The notes: generated by a model not told the origin, from the letters alone. 10,787 nt of DNA from Acidobacteriaceae bacterium (GCA_003140705.1 PLKU01000090.1:6486-17272); one strand, 5' to 3'. Positions 1 through 8,291 are shown, counted from the first letter of the stretch. Translations and numbers: made by a program.

Positions 1-258
1 AAGGACGCGGCGGTGATCGAGTACCTGGATCACCAGGCGAGCGTGCAGCAGTTTCTTGCAACCGTCGAGCCTCTTGTGGATGCAAGCGTGAGCAGCTATC
101 AACAGCGCGGCTTCAAGAGCCTTATGGTCTCGTTTGGGTGCACAGGGGGCCAGCACCGCTCTGTGTACCTGGCGGAGCAGATGGCCGAACATTTGAGAGC
201 GAGCAACGGGGTGGATGTGATTGTGCGCCACATTGAGCTGGAGAAGATGAACCGATGA
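1..258 (+). CDS. RapZ C-terminal-domain protein, 3' end only (5' truncated by the window edge)
   Basis: The frame is open from base 1, so this is the last 85 residues of a longer gene. A GTG at base 13 lies in frame but is not a credible start. The motif GCTGGQHRSVYLAEQ and the later RHIELEK match the C-terminal domain of RapZ, the RNase adapter that in E. coli senses glucosamine-6-phosphate. The P-loop half of RapZ, if present, would lie outside the window. The stop codon overlaps the start of the next gene (a MurU-like nucleotidyltransferase) as ATGA, which implies translational coupling. From family knowledge, a RapZ-C domain beside a MurU-like gene is often fused behind a sugar kinase of the aminoglycoside phosphotransferase fold (AmgK-like). 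That upstream domain cannot be seen here, so true RapZ remains possible. The domain call is firm; the full-length identity is not. Confidence 0.85.
   Translation, partial: KDAAVIEYLDHQASVQQFLATVEPLVDASVSSYQQRGFKSLMVSFGCTGGQHRSVYLAEQMAEHLRASNGVDVIVRHIELEKMNR
240..246 (+). promoter_or_regulatory. Ribosome binding site for the MurU-like gene
   Basis: GGAGAAG lies 8 bases before the ATG at 255 and inside the end of the preceding coding region. It supports the start at 255 and coupled translation of the overlapping pair. Confidence 0.6.
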
Positions 259-1010
259 AGGCGATGATTCTGGCCGCAGGGCTGGGGACACGCCTGCAGC
301 CGCTGACGAATGACCGCCCGAAGGCACTTGTGACAGTGGGCGAACGCACGCTGCTGGAGATTGCGGTGACGCGCCTGCGCGGCTTTGGCGTGCGTGAAGT
401 GATCGTGAACGCATATCACTTCGCGGAGATGATCGCCGAGTATTTGAATTCTCATGACAATTTCGACATGCGGATTGAAGTAAGCCGCGAAAACAGGCTG
501 CTGGATACGGGTGGCGGGTTGAAGAATGCTGCGCATTTTTTCCTTGGGCCTGACGGAGGCAATCGAGAACCGTTCATTGTCCATAACGTGGATGTGATCA
601 GCAACATCGACCTGGGACGAATGATGCGGTTTCATCACGAGCAAAGCGCGCTGGCAACGCTGGCCGTGCAGGATCGTGAAACATCGCGGTATTTGTTGTT
701 TGACGAGTTGGGGCAACTTTGCGGACGCAGGTCGGGGCGCGACGGAAAGCCTGAATTGGTGAGGTCTTGTGACCAGGCGCTGGCGCGGGCTTTCTCGGGC
801 ATCCACGTAATTTCCCCGCAACTGCTCTTGAAGATGGGCGAGGAGAGCGCCTTTTCAATCATCAATACCTATATGGATCTTTCCGGCAAGGGGGAAAGGA
901 TTGTCGCGTTTCCAGCGGATGATTGCTATTGGCGCGACCTGGGCCGGCCGGAGAACCTTGCGCAGGCTTCGGTGGACCTGGCGGATGGGAAGTGGTCTAT
1001 CCAGAATTAA
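255..1010 (+). CDS. MurU-like sugar-1-phosphate nucleotidyltransferase
   Basis: This 251-residue protein belongs to the NTP-transferase family, which joins a sugar-1-phosphate to a nucleotide. The N-terminal signature LAAGLGTRLQPLT...RPKAL (residues 6-25) binds the nucleotide. DTGGGLKNA (84-92) matches the (E/D)TGGG motif of MurU. Asp113 in VHNVDV is the expected metal-binding Asp, and YWRDLGRPENL near the end is the usual C-terminal family motif. The length is close to MurU (about 225-240 residues) and shorter than RmlA or GlmU. The start at 255 is supported by a GGAGAAG ribosome site and by the 4-base overlap with the RapZ-C gene. In Pseudomonas, MurU makes UDP-MurNAc from MurNAc-1-phosphate during cell-wall recycling. 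The RapZ-C neighbour fits an amino-sugar substrate, but a mannose- or heptose-1-phosphate enzyme cannot be excluded from sequence alone. Confidence 0.85.
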   Translation: MKAMILAAGLGTRLQPLTNDRPKALVTVGERTLLEIAVTRLRGFGVREVIVNAYHFAEMIAEYLNSHDNFDMRIEVSRENRLLDTGGGLKNAAHFFLGPDGGNREPFIVHNVDVISNIDLGRMMRFHHEQSALATLAVQDRETSRYLLFDELGQLCGRRSGRDGKPELVRSCDQALARAFSGIHVISPQLLLKMGEESAFSIINTYMDLSGKGERIVAFPADDCYWRDLGRPENLAQASVDLADGKWSIQN

Positions 1011-1011
1011 C

Positions 1012-1610
1012 GACCCGTACCCCGAAGCGTCGTCTACTGGCGCCGCGCCAGAGACTTATACCGGGTCGTTTGCCGAGCAACTGGAGCAACTGGCGAAGAG
1101 CCACGAAGCGGAGCGCGGTACAGCGCTTGCCATGACGCCAGAAGCCACTCGGCCGCCACGGCCAACCGTTGTGACAGCGCACAGCCTGGGCTCGGCACTG
1201 GCGACGCTCTTTGTAATGGAGAATGACGACAAGGGGAAGTTCGACCTGACCACAGTGTGTACATTCGCTTCGCCACGCGTGGGCAACCAGGCGTTCGTGG
1301 ACCTGTTCAACCAGCTTCCGATCAATTCGTGGAGAATCGTGAACACGCGCTACCTTGTTCCCAAGCTGCCTCTTCATATTCCAGTCGTGGCCGACTACGA
1401 ACATGTCGACGTCGCGTACCCGTTCGACTCTGAAGGCTTCGCCAAGGACAATTGGGGTGCTGGCATTCAATGGGGACCTACCTGCACTGGCTGGACTCGA
1501 GTTCACCGGTGCTGCCGGAGTGCGCTCCTTGGTTTTTGGGAGCGGAACCGGCGGAAACATGTTTAGGCGGCGTCGGCAGCGATATTCAGGTGAGCCGGCA
1601 GCCGGGTTGA
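1012..1610 (+). pseudogene. Class 3 lipase remnant: 5' truncated, frameshifted, catalytic Asp lost
   Basis: Frame 1 encodes a lipase class 3 segment from just after the MurU stop. It includes VVTAHSLGSALATL, a variant of the GHSLGGA nucleophile elbow with the Ser codon at 1183-1185, followed by TFASPRVGN, also typical of the family. The N-terminal half, including the usual FRGT oxyanion strand, is absent, and no start codon with a ribosome site is seen. The family motif N-x-R-D-x-VP reads NTRYLVPKLP, so the expected catalytic Asp is Tyr (codon 1351-1353). Homology leaves frame 1 at about 1454-1457, a run of four G. It continues in frame 3 as GCWHSMGTYLHWLDS, which carries the likely catalytic His, and ends at the TGA at 1608-1610. 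One extra G would restore the frame. The gene is almost certainly non-functional; a sequencing error could explain the shift but not the missing 5' half or the Tyr. Confidence 0.8.
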
Positions 1611-1634
1611 AGGCTGGTGATCGCCCTCAGGGGC
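1599..1634. repeat. Two small adjacent hairpins before the kinase gene
   Basis: CAGCC (1599-1603) pairs with GGCTG (1612-1616) across 8 bases. GCCC (1623-1626) pairs with GGGC (1631-1634) across a TCAG loop. Paired short GC-rich palindromes of this look occur between genes in Acidobacteriota genomes, so this may be a worn copy of a dispersed repeat. The stems are short and no T-run follows, so a terminator is not supported. The rest of the gap to 1705 shows only a weak -10-like TAGACT (1683-1688) with no convincing -35. Confidence 0.25.
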
Positions 1635-1705
1635 TCAAACACAGTTTTGCTCGTAATCCCTTCGCAATCTTGTTTTGTCGAGTAGACTTAGCACAACCGG
1701 ACCCT

Positions 1706-4700
1706 ATGCCCCTTTCCCCAGGCGACAAACTCGGCCCCTATGAGATCGTTGCGCCCATTGGCGCGGGCGGGATGGGGGAGGTGTATCGGGCACGCGATCC
1801 GCGCCTGGACCGCGATGTTGCAATCAAGGTTTCCGCAGAGAATTTCAGCGCGGGATTCGAACGGGAAGCCCGGGCAATTGCCGCGCTGAACCACCCCCAT
1901 ATCTGTCAGATTCACGACATCGGACCGGACTACCTCGTGCTTGAATACGTGGAGGGCAGGCCGATCGCAGGCCCCATGCGCGTGGAAGAGGCCGTGAAGC
2001 TAGCCATCCAGATGGCGGGCGCGCTGGAAGAAGCGCATAGTCGAGGCATTCTTCATCGGGATCTGAAACCCGCCAATATTCTGGTCAGCTCCAGTGGATT
2101 CAGCAAGCTGATCGATTTTGGGCTGGCCAAGGTAATGAGGAATCCCGATTTGGACAAGACGGAAAGCCTGGATCGCATGATTCTGGGGACCGTTTCCTAC
2201 ATGGCGCCGGAGCAGGCTGAAGGGCGGCCGCTTGACGAGCGCTCGGACGTGTTCAGTTTTGGGGCGGTGTTCTACGAGATGCTCGCGGGCAGGAAGCCGT
2301 TTCATGGGAATTCGACGGCCTCAGTGCTGAAGGCGCTTCTGCGCGACGATCCCGCGCCGATCCAGGCGCCGGCGGAGGTTCAGCGCATCCTGGCAAAGTG
2401 CATGGCGAAGAGACCACGGGACAGGTTTCAGAGCATGACTGAACTGAAGGCTTCACTGGAAGAGGTCTCCATCCAACCTTCAGACAGGCATCCGGCCAGC
2501 GCCGGACCAATCGGCGCAGGCGTAGCGCGGACAAATGTAGGTCGCGAGGCGCAGAAGGGACAACTCCGGCGCGGCTATTCGCGAGTGAAGGCTGGCCGCG
2601 GGGTGATCCTGGCCGTGACGGGTGAGGCGGGCATTGGCAAGACGAGCACGCTTGAGGATTTTTTGGCGGAGTTGGTGAGCGAGGGCGAACAGCCGATTGT
2701 GGCGCGCGGCCGCTGTTCGCAGCGACTGGCCGGCGAAGAGCCCTACCTGCCCATCATGGAAGCGCTTGACAGCCTGGTTCATCCTCAATCGGGGCCATCG
2801 TTCACAGGCGTGATGAAGGCTGTTGCGCCAACGTGGTTTGGGCTTGTGGCTGGCGAGGCAAACGAGCTTGCAGCGAGCGCAGACTCGCGCGAGACCGTGC
2901 CAGCGGCTTCGCAGGAGCGCATGAAACGCGAGTTCGGAGCTCTGGGGCAGGAGCTTTCGCGGATCCAACCGCTCATCTTTTTTATCGATGACCTGCATTG
3001 GGCCGACGTTTCGACCATCGACATTCTGAACTACCTGGCGGGCCGCTTCTCTGACACGCGGGTGCTGGTGCTGGGAAGTTACCGTCCGTCGGATATGGCG
3101 TTGCGCGGGCATCCGTTTCTTCACATTCGCAACGACCTGCAATCGCGCGGACTGTTCCAGGAGATTGTGCTTCCGTTTCTGGAGACGAAAGACGTGGAGC
3201 GCTTTCTTGCGCTGGAGTTTCCGGGGCACGGTTTTCCGCAAGATTTTGCATCGCTGATTCATTCCAAGACGGAAGGCAGTCCCCTGTTCATGGCTGACCT
3301 GGTGCGATACCTGCGGGACACGGGCGGCATTGTGGAAGAGGAAGGCAAGTGGGTGCTGGCCAGCTCAGTGCCAGAGGCGCCAAGCGATTTGCCGGAATCT
3401 GTGCGGGGCATGATTCAGCGCAAAATTGACCAGGTGGACGAGCGCGATCGCAGGCTGTTGGTGGCGGCAAGTGTGCAAGGTCACGAGTTCGATTCGGCTG
3501 TGGTAGCCGAAGCGATTGAGATGGACGCGGCTGACGTGGAAGATCGCCTGGATACGCTGGAACGGGTTCATGTGTTCGTTCGGCGCGGCGAGGAGCGCGA
3601 ATTCCCCGATCAATCGCTGACGCTGAACTACCAATTTGTGCACGTGCTATATCAGAACGCGCTGTACGACTCGTTGCAGCCGACGCGGCGCGCGGCGCTG
3701 TGCGGACGTGTGGCGAAGGCTCTGGTTGCCCGCTACGGCGACCAGGTAGCCACGGTTGCGGCTCGCGTAGCGGTGTTGTTTGAGACAGCGCGCGACTTCT
3801 CAGCCTGTGCGCAGTATTTCTACATTGCCTCTGGCCGGTCGGCGGGACTGTTTGCATTTCGCGAAGCTTTGTCGCTTGCCGAACGGGGATTGAAGGCTCT
3901 GAAGGCTCTGCCTGACGGCCCGGCGCGCAAACAACAGGAGCTGGTTTTGCAGATGGCACGTGGAATCGCGCTGCGCTCGACGAGCGGGTGGTCGACGCCG
4001 CAGATTGAACAGGTGTTCGCGCGGGCGCGGCAACTTGCGCAGAGCCTCGACGATCCACCAGAGCTGATCCCGGTGCTGTGGGCGACGACGCTGTTCCACC
4101 TGATTCGCGGAAACCTGATGGAGTGTCGGGACAATGCCGACGAGCTGATGAGACAAGCGGAGCGTTCGGGAGACCAGGCCTACATCATGGCGGCACATCA
4201 CATCTCGGGCGTGGTACGTGAGTTTATCGGCGACATGGTGGAGTCGAGCCGACTGCTTGAACGCTGCCGCGAACTGCACTTGCCGTCGGAACACCTGGCT
4301 TATGCGGCAATGTATGGACAGGACCCCGGAACGATCGGGCGAGCGATGTCGAGCCGCCCGCTGTGGGCGCTTGGCTACCCGGATCGAGCCATCCAGCGAG
4401 CGAGAGAGACGCTGGGCATCGCAAGAATGCAGGGACATCCGGCCATGGTGGCATTTGCGCTGGTCGTGATCCAGGGCATCCACCTTTACCGCGGCGAAGC
4501 AGGAGAGGCGCTGGGTGTGGGCGACGAGATCATCGCGCTGTGCCGAGAGTACGAACTGCCGCAGGAAGCGGTATGGAGCAAGGGATTCCAGGGGTACGCG
4601 CTGCATCTTCTTGGCCGCACCAGCGAAGGCATCGACGTATTGAAGCGGAGCCTGGACGAGCAGAAGGCTATCTCCGCGGGGCTGGTGCGATCAGCGTTTC

Positions 4701-5086
4701 TGGCGCTATTGGCAGATGCACTGCGGCATGCCGGGCGGGTCGACGAAGGAATGCAGGCGGTTGACGAAGGGTTCGAGCATGCCGAACGGACGTCAGAGGG
4801 CGGGTACGTTGCGGAGTTGCAAAGGGTCCGCGGCGAGCTGCTGCAGTTGAAAGGCGACGCCGAAGGGGCTGAAGCCAGCATGCGGGAAGCTTTGAGGTAC
4901 GCGGGCCAGCAAAATGCCAAGTCATTTGAATTGCGTGCTGCATTGGCGCTGGCGAAGTTGCTATTATCAGCGGGACGGCGCGACGAAGCGCGCGCTGTTC
5001 TTTCCCCAACCTACGATTGGTTCACTGAAGGTTTCGAGACAGCCGACCTTGTCGGCGCGCGGACGTTCTTGTCCGAGATCGGATGA
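1706..5086 (+). CDS. Ser/Thr protein kinase with AAA ATPase and TPR-like tail (PknK-type layout)
   Basis: This is a 1126-residue cytoplasmic signalling protein. Residues about 12-255 are a complete Hanks-type kinase: glycine loop GAGGMGEVY (19-27), Lys41 in VAIKV, Glu54, catalytic loop HRDLKPAN (117-124, Asp119), Asp137 of DFG and MAPE (166-169). An AAA_16-like ATPase begins near 279, with Walker A GEAGIGKTS (306-314) and Walker B IFFIDDLHWAD (Asp428/Asp429). Residues about 553-670 form the helical lid region, and about 670-1126 are alpha-helical, TPR-like repeats. No membrane segment or DNA-binding domain is visible. The ATG at 1706 is chosen because the kinase fold begins there as in relatives. 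The frame is open upstream only because it runs through the lipase remnant out of frame. No strong ribosome site precedes it. The ATPase-TPR part resembles MalT/PknK-type sensors, but the ligand is unknown. The next gene starts 7 bases after the stop, so they are probably co-transcribed. Confidence 0.9.
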   Translation: MPLSPGDKLGPYEIVAPIGAGGMGEVYRARDPRLDRDVAIKVSAENFSAGFEREARAIAALNHPHICQIHDIGPDYLVLEYVEGRPIAGPMRVEEAVKLAIQMAGALEEAHSRGILHRDLKPANILVSSSGFSKLIDFGLAKVMRNPDLDKTESLDRMILGTVSYMAPEQAEGRPLDERSDVFSFGAVFYEMLAGRKPFHGNSTASVLKALLRDDPAPIQAPAEVQRILAKCMAKRPRDRFQSMTELKASLEEVSIQPSDRHPASAGPIGAGVARTNVGREAQKGQLRRGYSRVKAGRGVILAVTGEAGIGKTSTLEDFLAELVSEGEQPIVARGRCSQRLAGEEPYLPIMEALDSLVHPQSGPSFTGVMKAVAPTWFGLVAGEANELAASADSRETVPAASQERMKREFGALGQELSRIQPLIFFIDDLHWADVSTIDILNYLAGRFSDTRVLVLGSYRPSDMALRGHPFLHIRNDLQSRGLFQEIVLPFLETKDVERFLALEFPGHGFPQDFASLIHSKTEGSPLFMADLVRYLRDTGGIVEEEGKWVLASSVPEAPSDLPESVRGMIQRKIDQVDERDRRLLVAASVQGHEFDSAVVAEAIEMDAADVEDRLDTLERVHVFVRRGEEREFPDQSLTLNYQFVHVLYQNALYDSLQPTRRAALCGRVAKALVARYGDQVATVAARVAVLFETARDFSACAQYFYIASGRSAGLFAFREALSLAERGLKALKALPDGPARKQQELVLQMARGIALRSTSGWSTPQIEQVFARARQLAQSLDDPPELIPVLWATTLFHLIRGNLMECRDNADELMRQAERSGDQAYIMAAHHISGVVREFIGDMVESSRLLERCRELHLPSEHLAYAAMYGQDPGTIGRAMSSRPLWALGYPDRAIQRARETLGIARMQGHPAMVAFALVVIQGIHLYRGEAGEALGVGDEIIALCREYELPQEAVWSKGFQGYALHLLGRTSEGIDVLKRSLDEQKAISAGLVRSAFLALLADALRHAGRVDEGMQAVDEGFEHAERTSEGGYVAELQRVRGELLQLKGDAEGAEASMREALRYAGQQNAKSFELRAALALAKLLLSAGRRDEARAVLSPTYDWFTEGFETADLVGARTFLSEIG

Positions 5087-5093
5087 CGTTGCC

Positions 5094-8000
5094 ATGGTGA
5101 ATTTCGAGCGGAAGCTTCCTACAGAAGAGATTGACGCAGCCGACATCGTACGCGGCATTCTGAAAGTGCAGGCGGCATTTGCCGCAGCACAAAAACGGCC
5201 GCTGGGCAGAGGCACCCACACAAAGGGTATTTGCGCACGCGCGACAATTGAAGTATTCGACCTGGCACGGAAGATCGGCGATCATACGCTGGCGCCACGG
5301 CTGGCTCACGGAATCTACGCCAAGCCGGGCATCTATCCGGCCACGGTGCGGTTTGCGAACGCCGCTTCGACCATTTTGTCAGATCGGAATCCTGATCTGC
5401 GCGCGATGTCATTCTCAGTGGAGTTGCCGCCGGAACTGGCAGCCAATTCGCCCTATCAGGATTTTTCGCTGCAGAGCAATCCAACGTTCCCCATCAACGA
5501 CGCACACACATTCGCCGTGCTGATGAAGGTGTTGAGCGCGGGCACTGGAGCGGACAAATTGAAAGCCATCTGGTCGCTGTCGCTGATGGATTTCTTCCGC
5601 TTTGCCAAAGCTGCCGTCATCGGCGCGATGCAGACACACGGCAAGACCCGTGCGTATCAGCAGATGCGCTACTGGAGCACTGTACCGTTCCGCAATGGGC
5701 CATTTGAGGCGGTGAAGTATTCGGCGATTCCGAGCGCCCACAACCCCGCCCACGAACTGCAGGACGAACCGAATGCGCTACGCGACGAACTGATCCGCCA
5801 TCTTGAAGAAGACACAAAGATGAGCTCGTTCGACATTGCGCTTCAAGTGCTAAACACCGAGCGCATGACGCATTGGGGGATGCGCCGCGAAGCGAGCTTC
5901 TGGGTTGAAAACGCGACCGTCGAGTGGAAGGAGTCGCAAGCGCCTCTCCACGTGGTTGGGCGGCTGACGCTGGTGGCCAAGTCGGCGATGGAGATTGCAG
6001 CCTGCGAGCCAAAGTACATTGACGTGACCGAGCACTCCACGCCGGACAGCCAGCCGCTGGGCAGCGTCAACCGAGCCCGGATGGTATCAGAGCATGCGAG
6101 CCGCAAAGTGCGGCTGGGCGAGACGACGGCCGAGCAGGTGCTGGAATCGTTGCCGACGGCGCCCGCGGTCCCTCACTCCCGGGTCAGGGGACTACTGAAG
6201 TTTGGGGCTGTGAGCCTGGTGGGACTGATGTTGGCTTACTTTACCGCAGGACTACTGTATCACTGTCTGGCCAAGAGAAACATTCCGGCAAACGAGCCCG
6301 TGGATGAGGTGCGTTACCTGAACCAGGGCTGGGGACTGGACCGCGAGTCGCCAGGGCGTGAGCTTTTCTACTACACTCCGCAAGGCACGGGAATGCATGG
6401 TGTGCGCTACAGCTGGTTCGTGAACCTGGAACTTCCGTTCAGCAAGAAGCGGATGACAGATCCGGATCACATGCGTGCGCTCAACTTCATTGTGGATCCG
6501 GCGGCTACGCCTGCCAACCCTGATCATCTGCCGGTGGGATTCGCGCGGCGCTACGACGACACCATCCACGATTCGGTGGTGGATATTACGTGTGCGGCCT
6601 GCCATACCGGCCAGCTCAACGTAACTGACAAGGCGACACACAAGACCACGGCGATCCGCATCGACGGCGGCGAGGCGATGAGCGCATTCACAGACGTGGC
6701 GCCGGGCACCTTCCAGATGGACCTGGGATTGTCGATTGCCGAGACGTTGGCAAATCCTTTCAAGTTCAATCGATTTGCGGCGCGAGTTCTGGGACCGGAC
6801 GGCAACACCATGGGGGGCAAATGCGCGCTATGGCGCAACATGGCAGGCGTGGCGGCGGGACTTGGCAAAGTGTTTCTTGGCTCTTCTGCACCGTGGCATT
6901 ACCCGGTTCAAGAGGGTTACGGGCGCACGGACGCGCTGACGCGTATAGGCAATGTCGTGTTCGGCGATCATATCTCAGGGAAGAATTATCGCAAAGGCAA
7001 CGCGCCGGTGAGCTATCCGTATTTGTGGAACATCTGGAAGTTCAACTGGGTTCAATACGATGCGTCGGTGAGCCAACCGATGGCGCGCAACGTGAGCGAA
7101 GCGATGGGCGTGGGAGCCGACCTCAGGTTCATGGACGACTACGGACGCCCGATTCCGAAAAGCGAGCGGTATAACTCGTCGGTTGCGTTTGATAACCTGC
7201 AGCACATCGAGACGACGCTCCAGATGTTGACGCCCCCACGCTGGCCCGAGGATCTGCTGGGAAAGATCGACCAGGACAAGGCGGTCAAGGGCAAGGCGCT
7301 GTTTGAACTCCACTGCGTACGGTGTCACGGACCACATAATGCCTCGAAGCCTCTGAAGGATTTTGCCTCGCCTGGCCGGCTACCGGACGACCCGATGTGG
7401 GATATCAGGACTGTGGACATGGTGGGCACCGATCCAACGGCGGCAAACAACTTCTACAAGAACACTGTGGACCTGACGCGCACCGGGCTCACCTTTGATG
7501 AAGTACAGCCACTGTTGAAGAAGGGGCTGGAGACGCAGAAAGAGCGTGCGGCCAAAGAAATTCCGCTTCTGCAACAGGAGATTGCACAGCAGCAAGCGAT
7601 TACGCTGCGCACGAAATCCGCTGATGACCTGACGGCGCTGAACGACCTGAACACACAGCTCCAGGAGATCCAGGATTCCCCGGTGACCGATGAGGCGATT
7701 GCGCAATTCCTCGGCTCCATCGACATGCGCGCGGTGAGCGAAGGCTTTGGGTTGAACATACTGGGCATGATGATTCGTGACAAGTATTACGCCGATAACC
7801 ACTACTCCCCGGAGGCGCAGGCGTGCTTTGCAGGGTTTGACACGCTCGATCTGCCTGCACCCAACGATGCATATAAGCCGAGACCGCTTGAAGGTGTGTG
7901 GGCTACGCCGCCGTTCCTGCACAACGGATCGGTGCCGAATCTGTATGACCTGCTTTCGCCGAGAGAAGAACGATCGAAGAAGTTTTTCGTGGGGCGGCGC

Positions 8001-8291
8001 GAGTTCGATCCGGTGAAGGTGGGATATGTAACGGAGCCGGTGGAAGGTTCAAAAAGCGGCTTCTGGATGAAAGCAAACACGAAGGATGCGAAGGACGGCG
8101 ATTTGAATATCGGGCACGAATTCAGAGGCCCGGTCTCGACGAATCCGTCGGCTCCTCGACCGCTGGGTGTGATAGGGCCGGCGCTCTCGCACGATGAACG
8201 GATGGAGATCATCGAATATCTGAAGATTCACCGTGACTTGCCGTCGACCGAGAATCGAAAGCCCATTGACTGCTTTGCCCTGCTGAAATAA
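5094..8291 (+). CDS. Catalase-like domain fused through a membrane helix to a RoxA-like di-heme cytochrome c peroxidase
   Basis: This 1065-residue protein has two enzyme-like halves. Residues 1-about 350 resemble the catalase-fold y4iL group: GRGTHTKG with His42 at the catalase distal-His position, ATVRFANA, then DFSLQSNPTFPINDAHTF (123-140). The usual catalase heme-ligand motif R-x-F-S-Y is not found. A hydrophobic helix follows at about 370-392. From about 403 the protein resembles RoxA-type rubber oxygenases and di-heme cytochrome c peroxidases. Heme sites are CAACH (500-504) and CVRCH (741-745), with FLHNGSVPNLYDLL near the C-terminus (His943). A charged, Gln-rich, probably coiled-coil stretch lies at 801-860. 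There is no N-terminal signal peptide. Covalent c-type hemes are attached outside the cytoplasmic membrane, so the expected topology is catalase-like half inside and cytochrome half outside. The ATG at 5094 lies 7 bases after the kinase stop; the frame extends further upstream only within the kinase gene. Substrate unknown; peroxide, lipid peroxide or isoprenoid oxidation are possibilities. Confidence 0.88.
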   Translation: MVNFERKLPTEEIDAADIVRGILKVQAAFAAAQKRPLGRGTHTKGICARATIEVFDLARKIGDHTLAPRLAHGIYAKPGIYPATVRFANAASTILSDRNPDLRAMSFSVELPPELAANSPYQDFSLQSNPTFPINDAHTFAVLMKVLSAGTGADKLKAIWSLSLMDFFRFAKAAVIGAMQTHGKTRAYQQMRYWSTVPFRNGPFEAVKYSAIPSAHNPAHELQDEPNALRDELIRHLEEDTKMSSFDIALQVLNTERMTHWGMRREASFWVENATVEWKESQAPLHVVGRLTLVAKSAMEIAACEPKYIDVTEHSTPDSQPLGSVNRARMVSEHASRKVRLGETTAEQVLESLPTAPAVPHSRVRGLLKFGAVSLVGLMLAYFTAGLLYHCLAKRNIPANEPVDEVRYLNQGWGLDRESPGRELFYYTPQGTGMHGVRYSWFVNLELPFSKKRMTDPDHMRALNFIVDPAATPANPDHLPVGFARRYDDTIHDSVVDITCAACHTGQLNVTDKATHKTTAIRIDGGEAMSAFTDVAPGTFQMDLGLSIAETLANPFKFNRFAARVLGPDGNTMGGKCALWRNMAGVAAGLGKVFLGSSAPWHYPVQEGYGRTDALTRIGNVVFGDHISGKNYRKGNAPVSYPYLWNIWKFNWVQYDASVSQPMARNVSEAMGVGADLRFMDDYGRPIPKSERYNSSVAFDNLQHIETTLQMLTPPRWPEDLLGKIDQDKAVKGKALFELHCVRCHGPHNASKPLKDFASPGRLPDDPMWDIRTVDMVGTDPTAANNFYKNTVDLTRTGLTFDEVQPLLKKGLETQKERAAKEIPLLQQEIAQQQAITLRTKSADDLTALNDLNTQLQEIQDSPVTDEAIAQFLGSIDMRAVSEGFGLNILGMMIRDKYYADNHYSPEAQACFAGFDTLDLPAPNDAYKPRPLEGVWATPPFLHNGSVPNLYDLLSPREERSKKFFVGRREFDPVKVGYVTEPVEGSKSGFWMKANTKDAKDGDLNIGHEFRGPVSTNPSAPRPLGVIGPALSHDERMEIIEYLKIHRDLPSTENRKPIDCFALLK

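Noticed and set aside
901..1010. Lipase coding region extending upstream into the MurU gene
   Set aside because: The frame is open, but the TTG at 901 lies within clear MurU coding sequence and its translation has no lipase similarity.
1355..1705. In-frame N-terminal extension of the kinase back to 1355
   Set aside because: This frame runs through the lipase remnant out of frame and shows no family similarity; kinase homology starts at the ATG at 1706.
2480..3262. Long - strand open frame inside the kinase gene
   Set aside because: Arg/His-rich translation typical of the antisense of GC-rich coding sequence; the + strand frame carries the Walker motifs.
3891..3908. Tandem 9-base duplication (TGAAGGCTC twice)
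   Set aside because: In frame, encodes Lys-Ala-Leu twice in a helical repeat, and only two copies; ordinary sequence variation.
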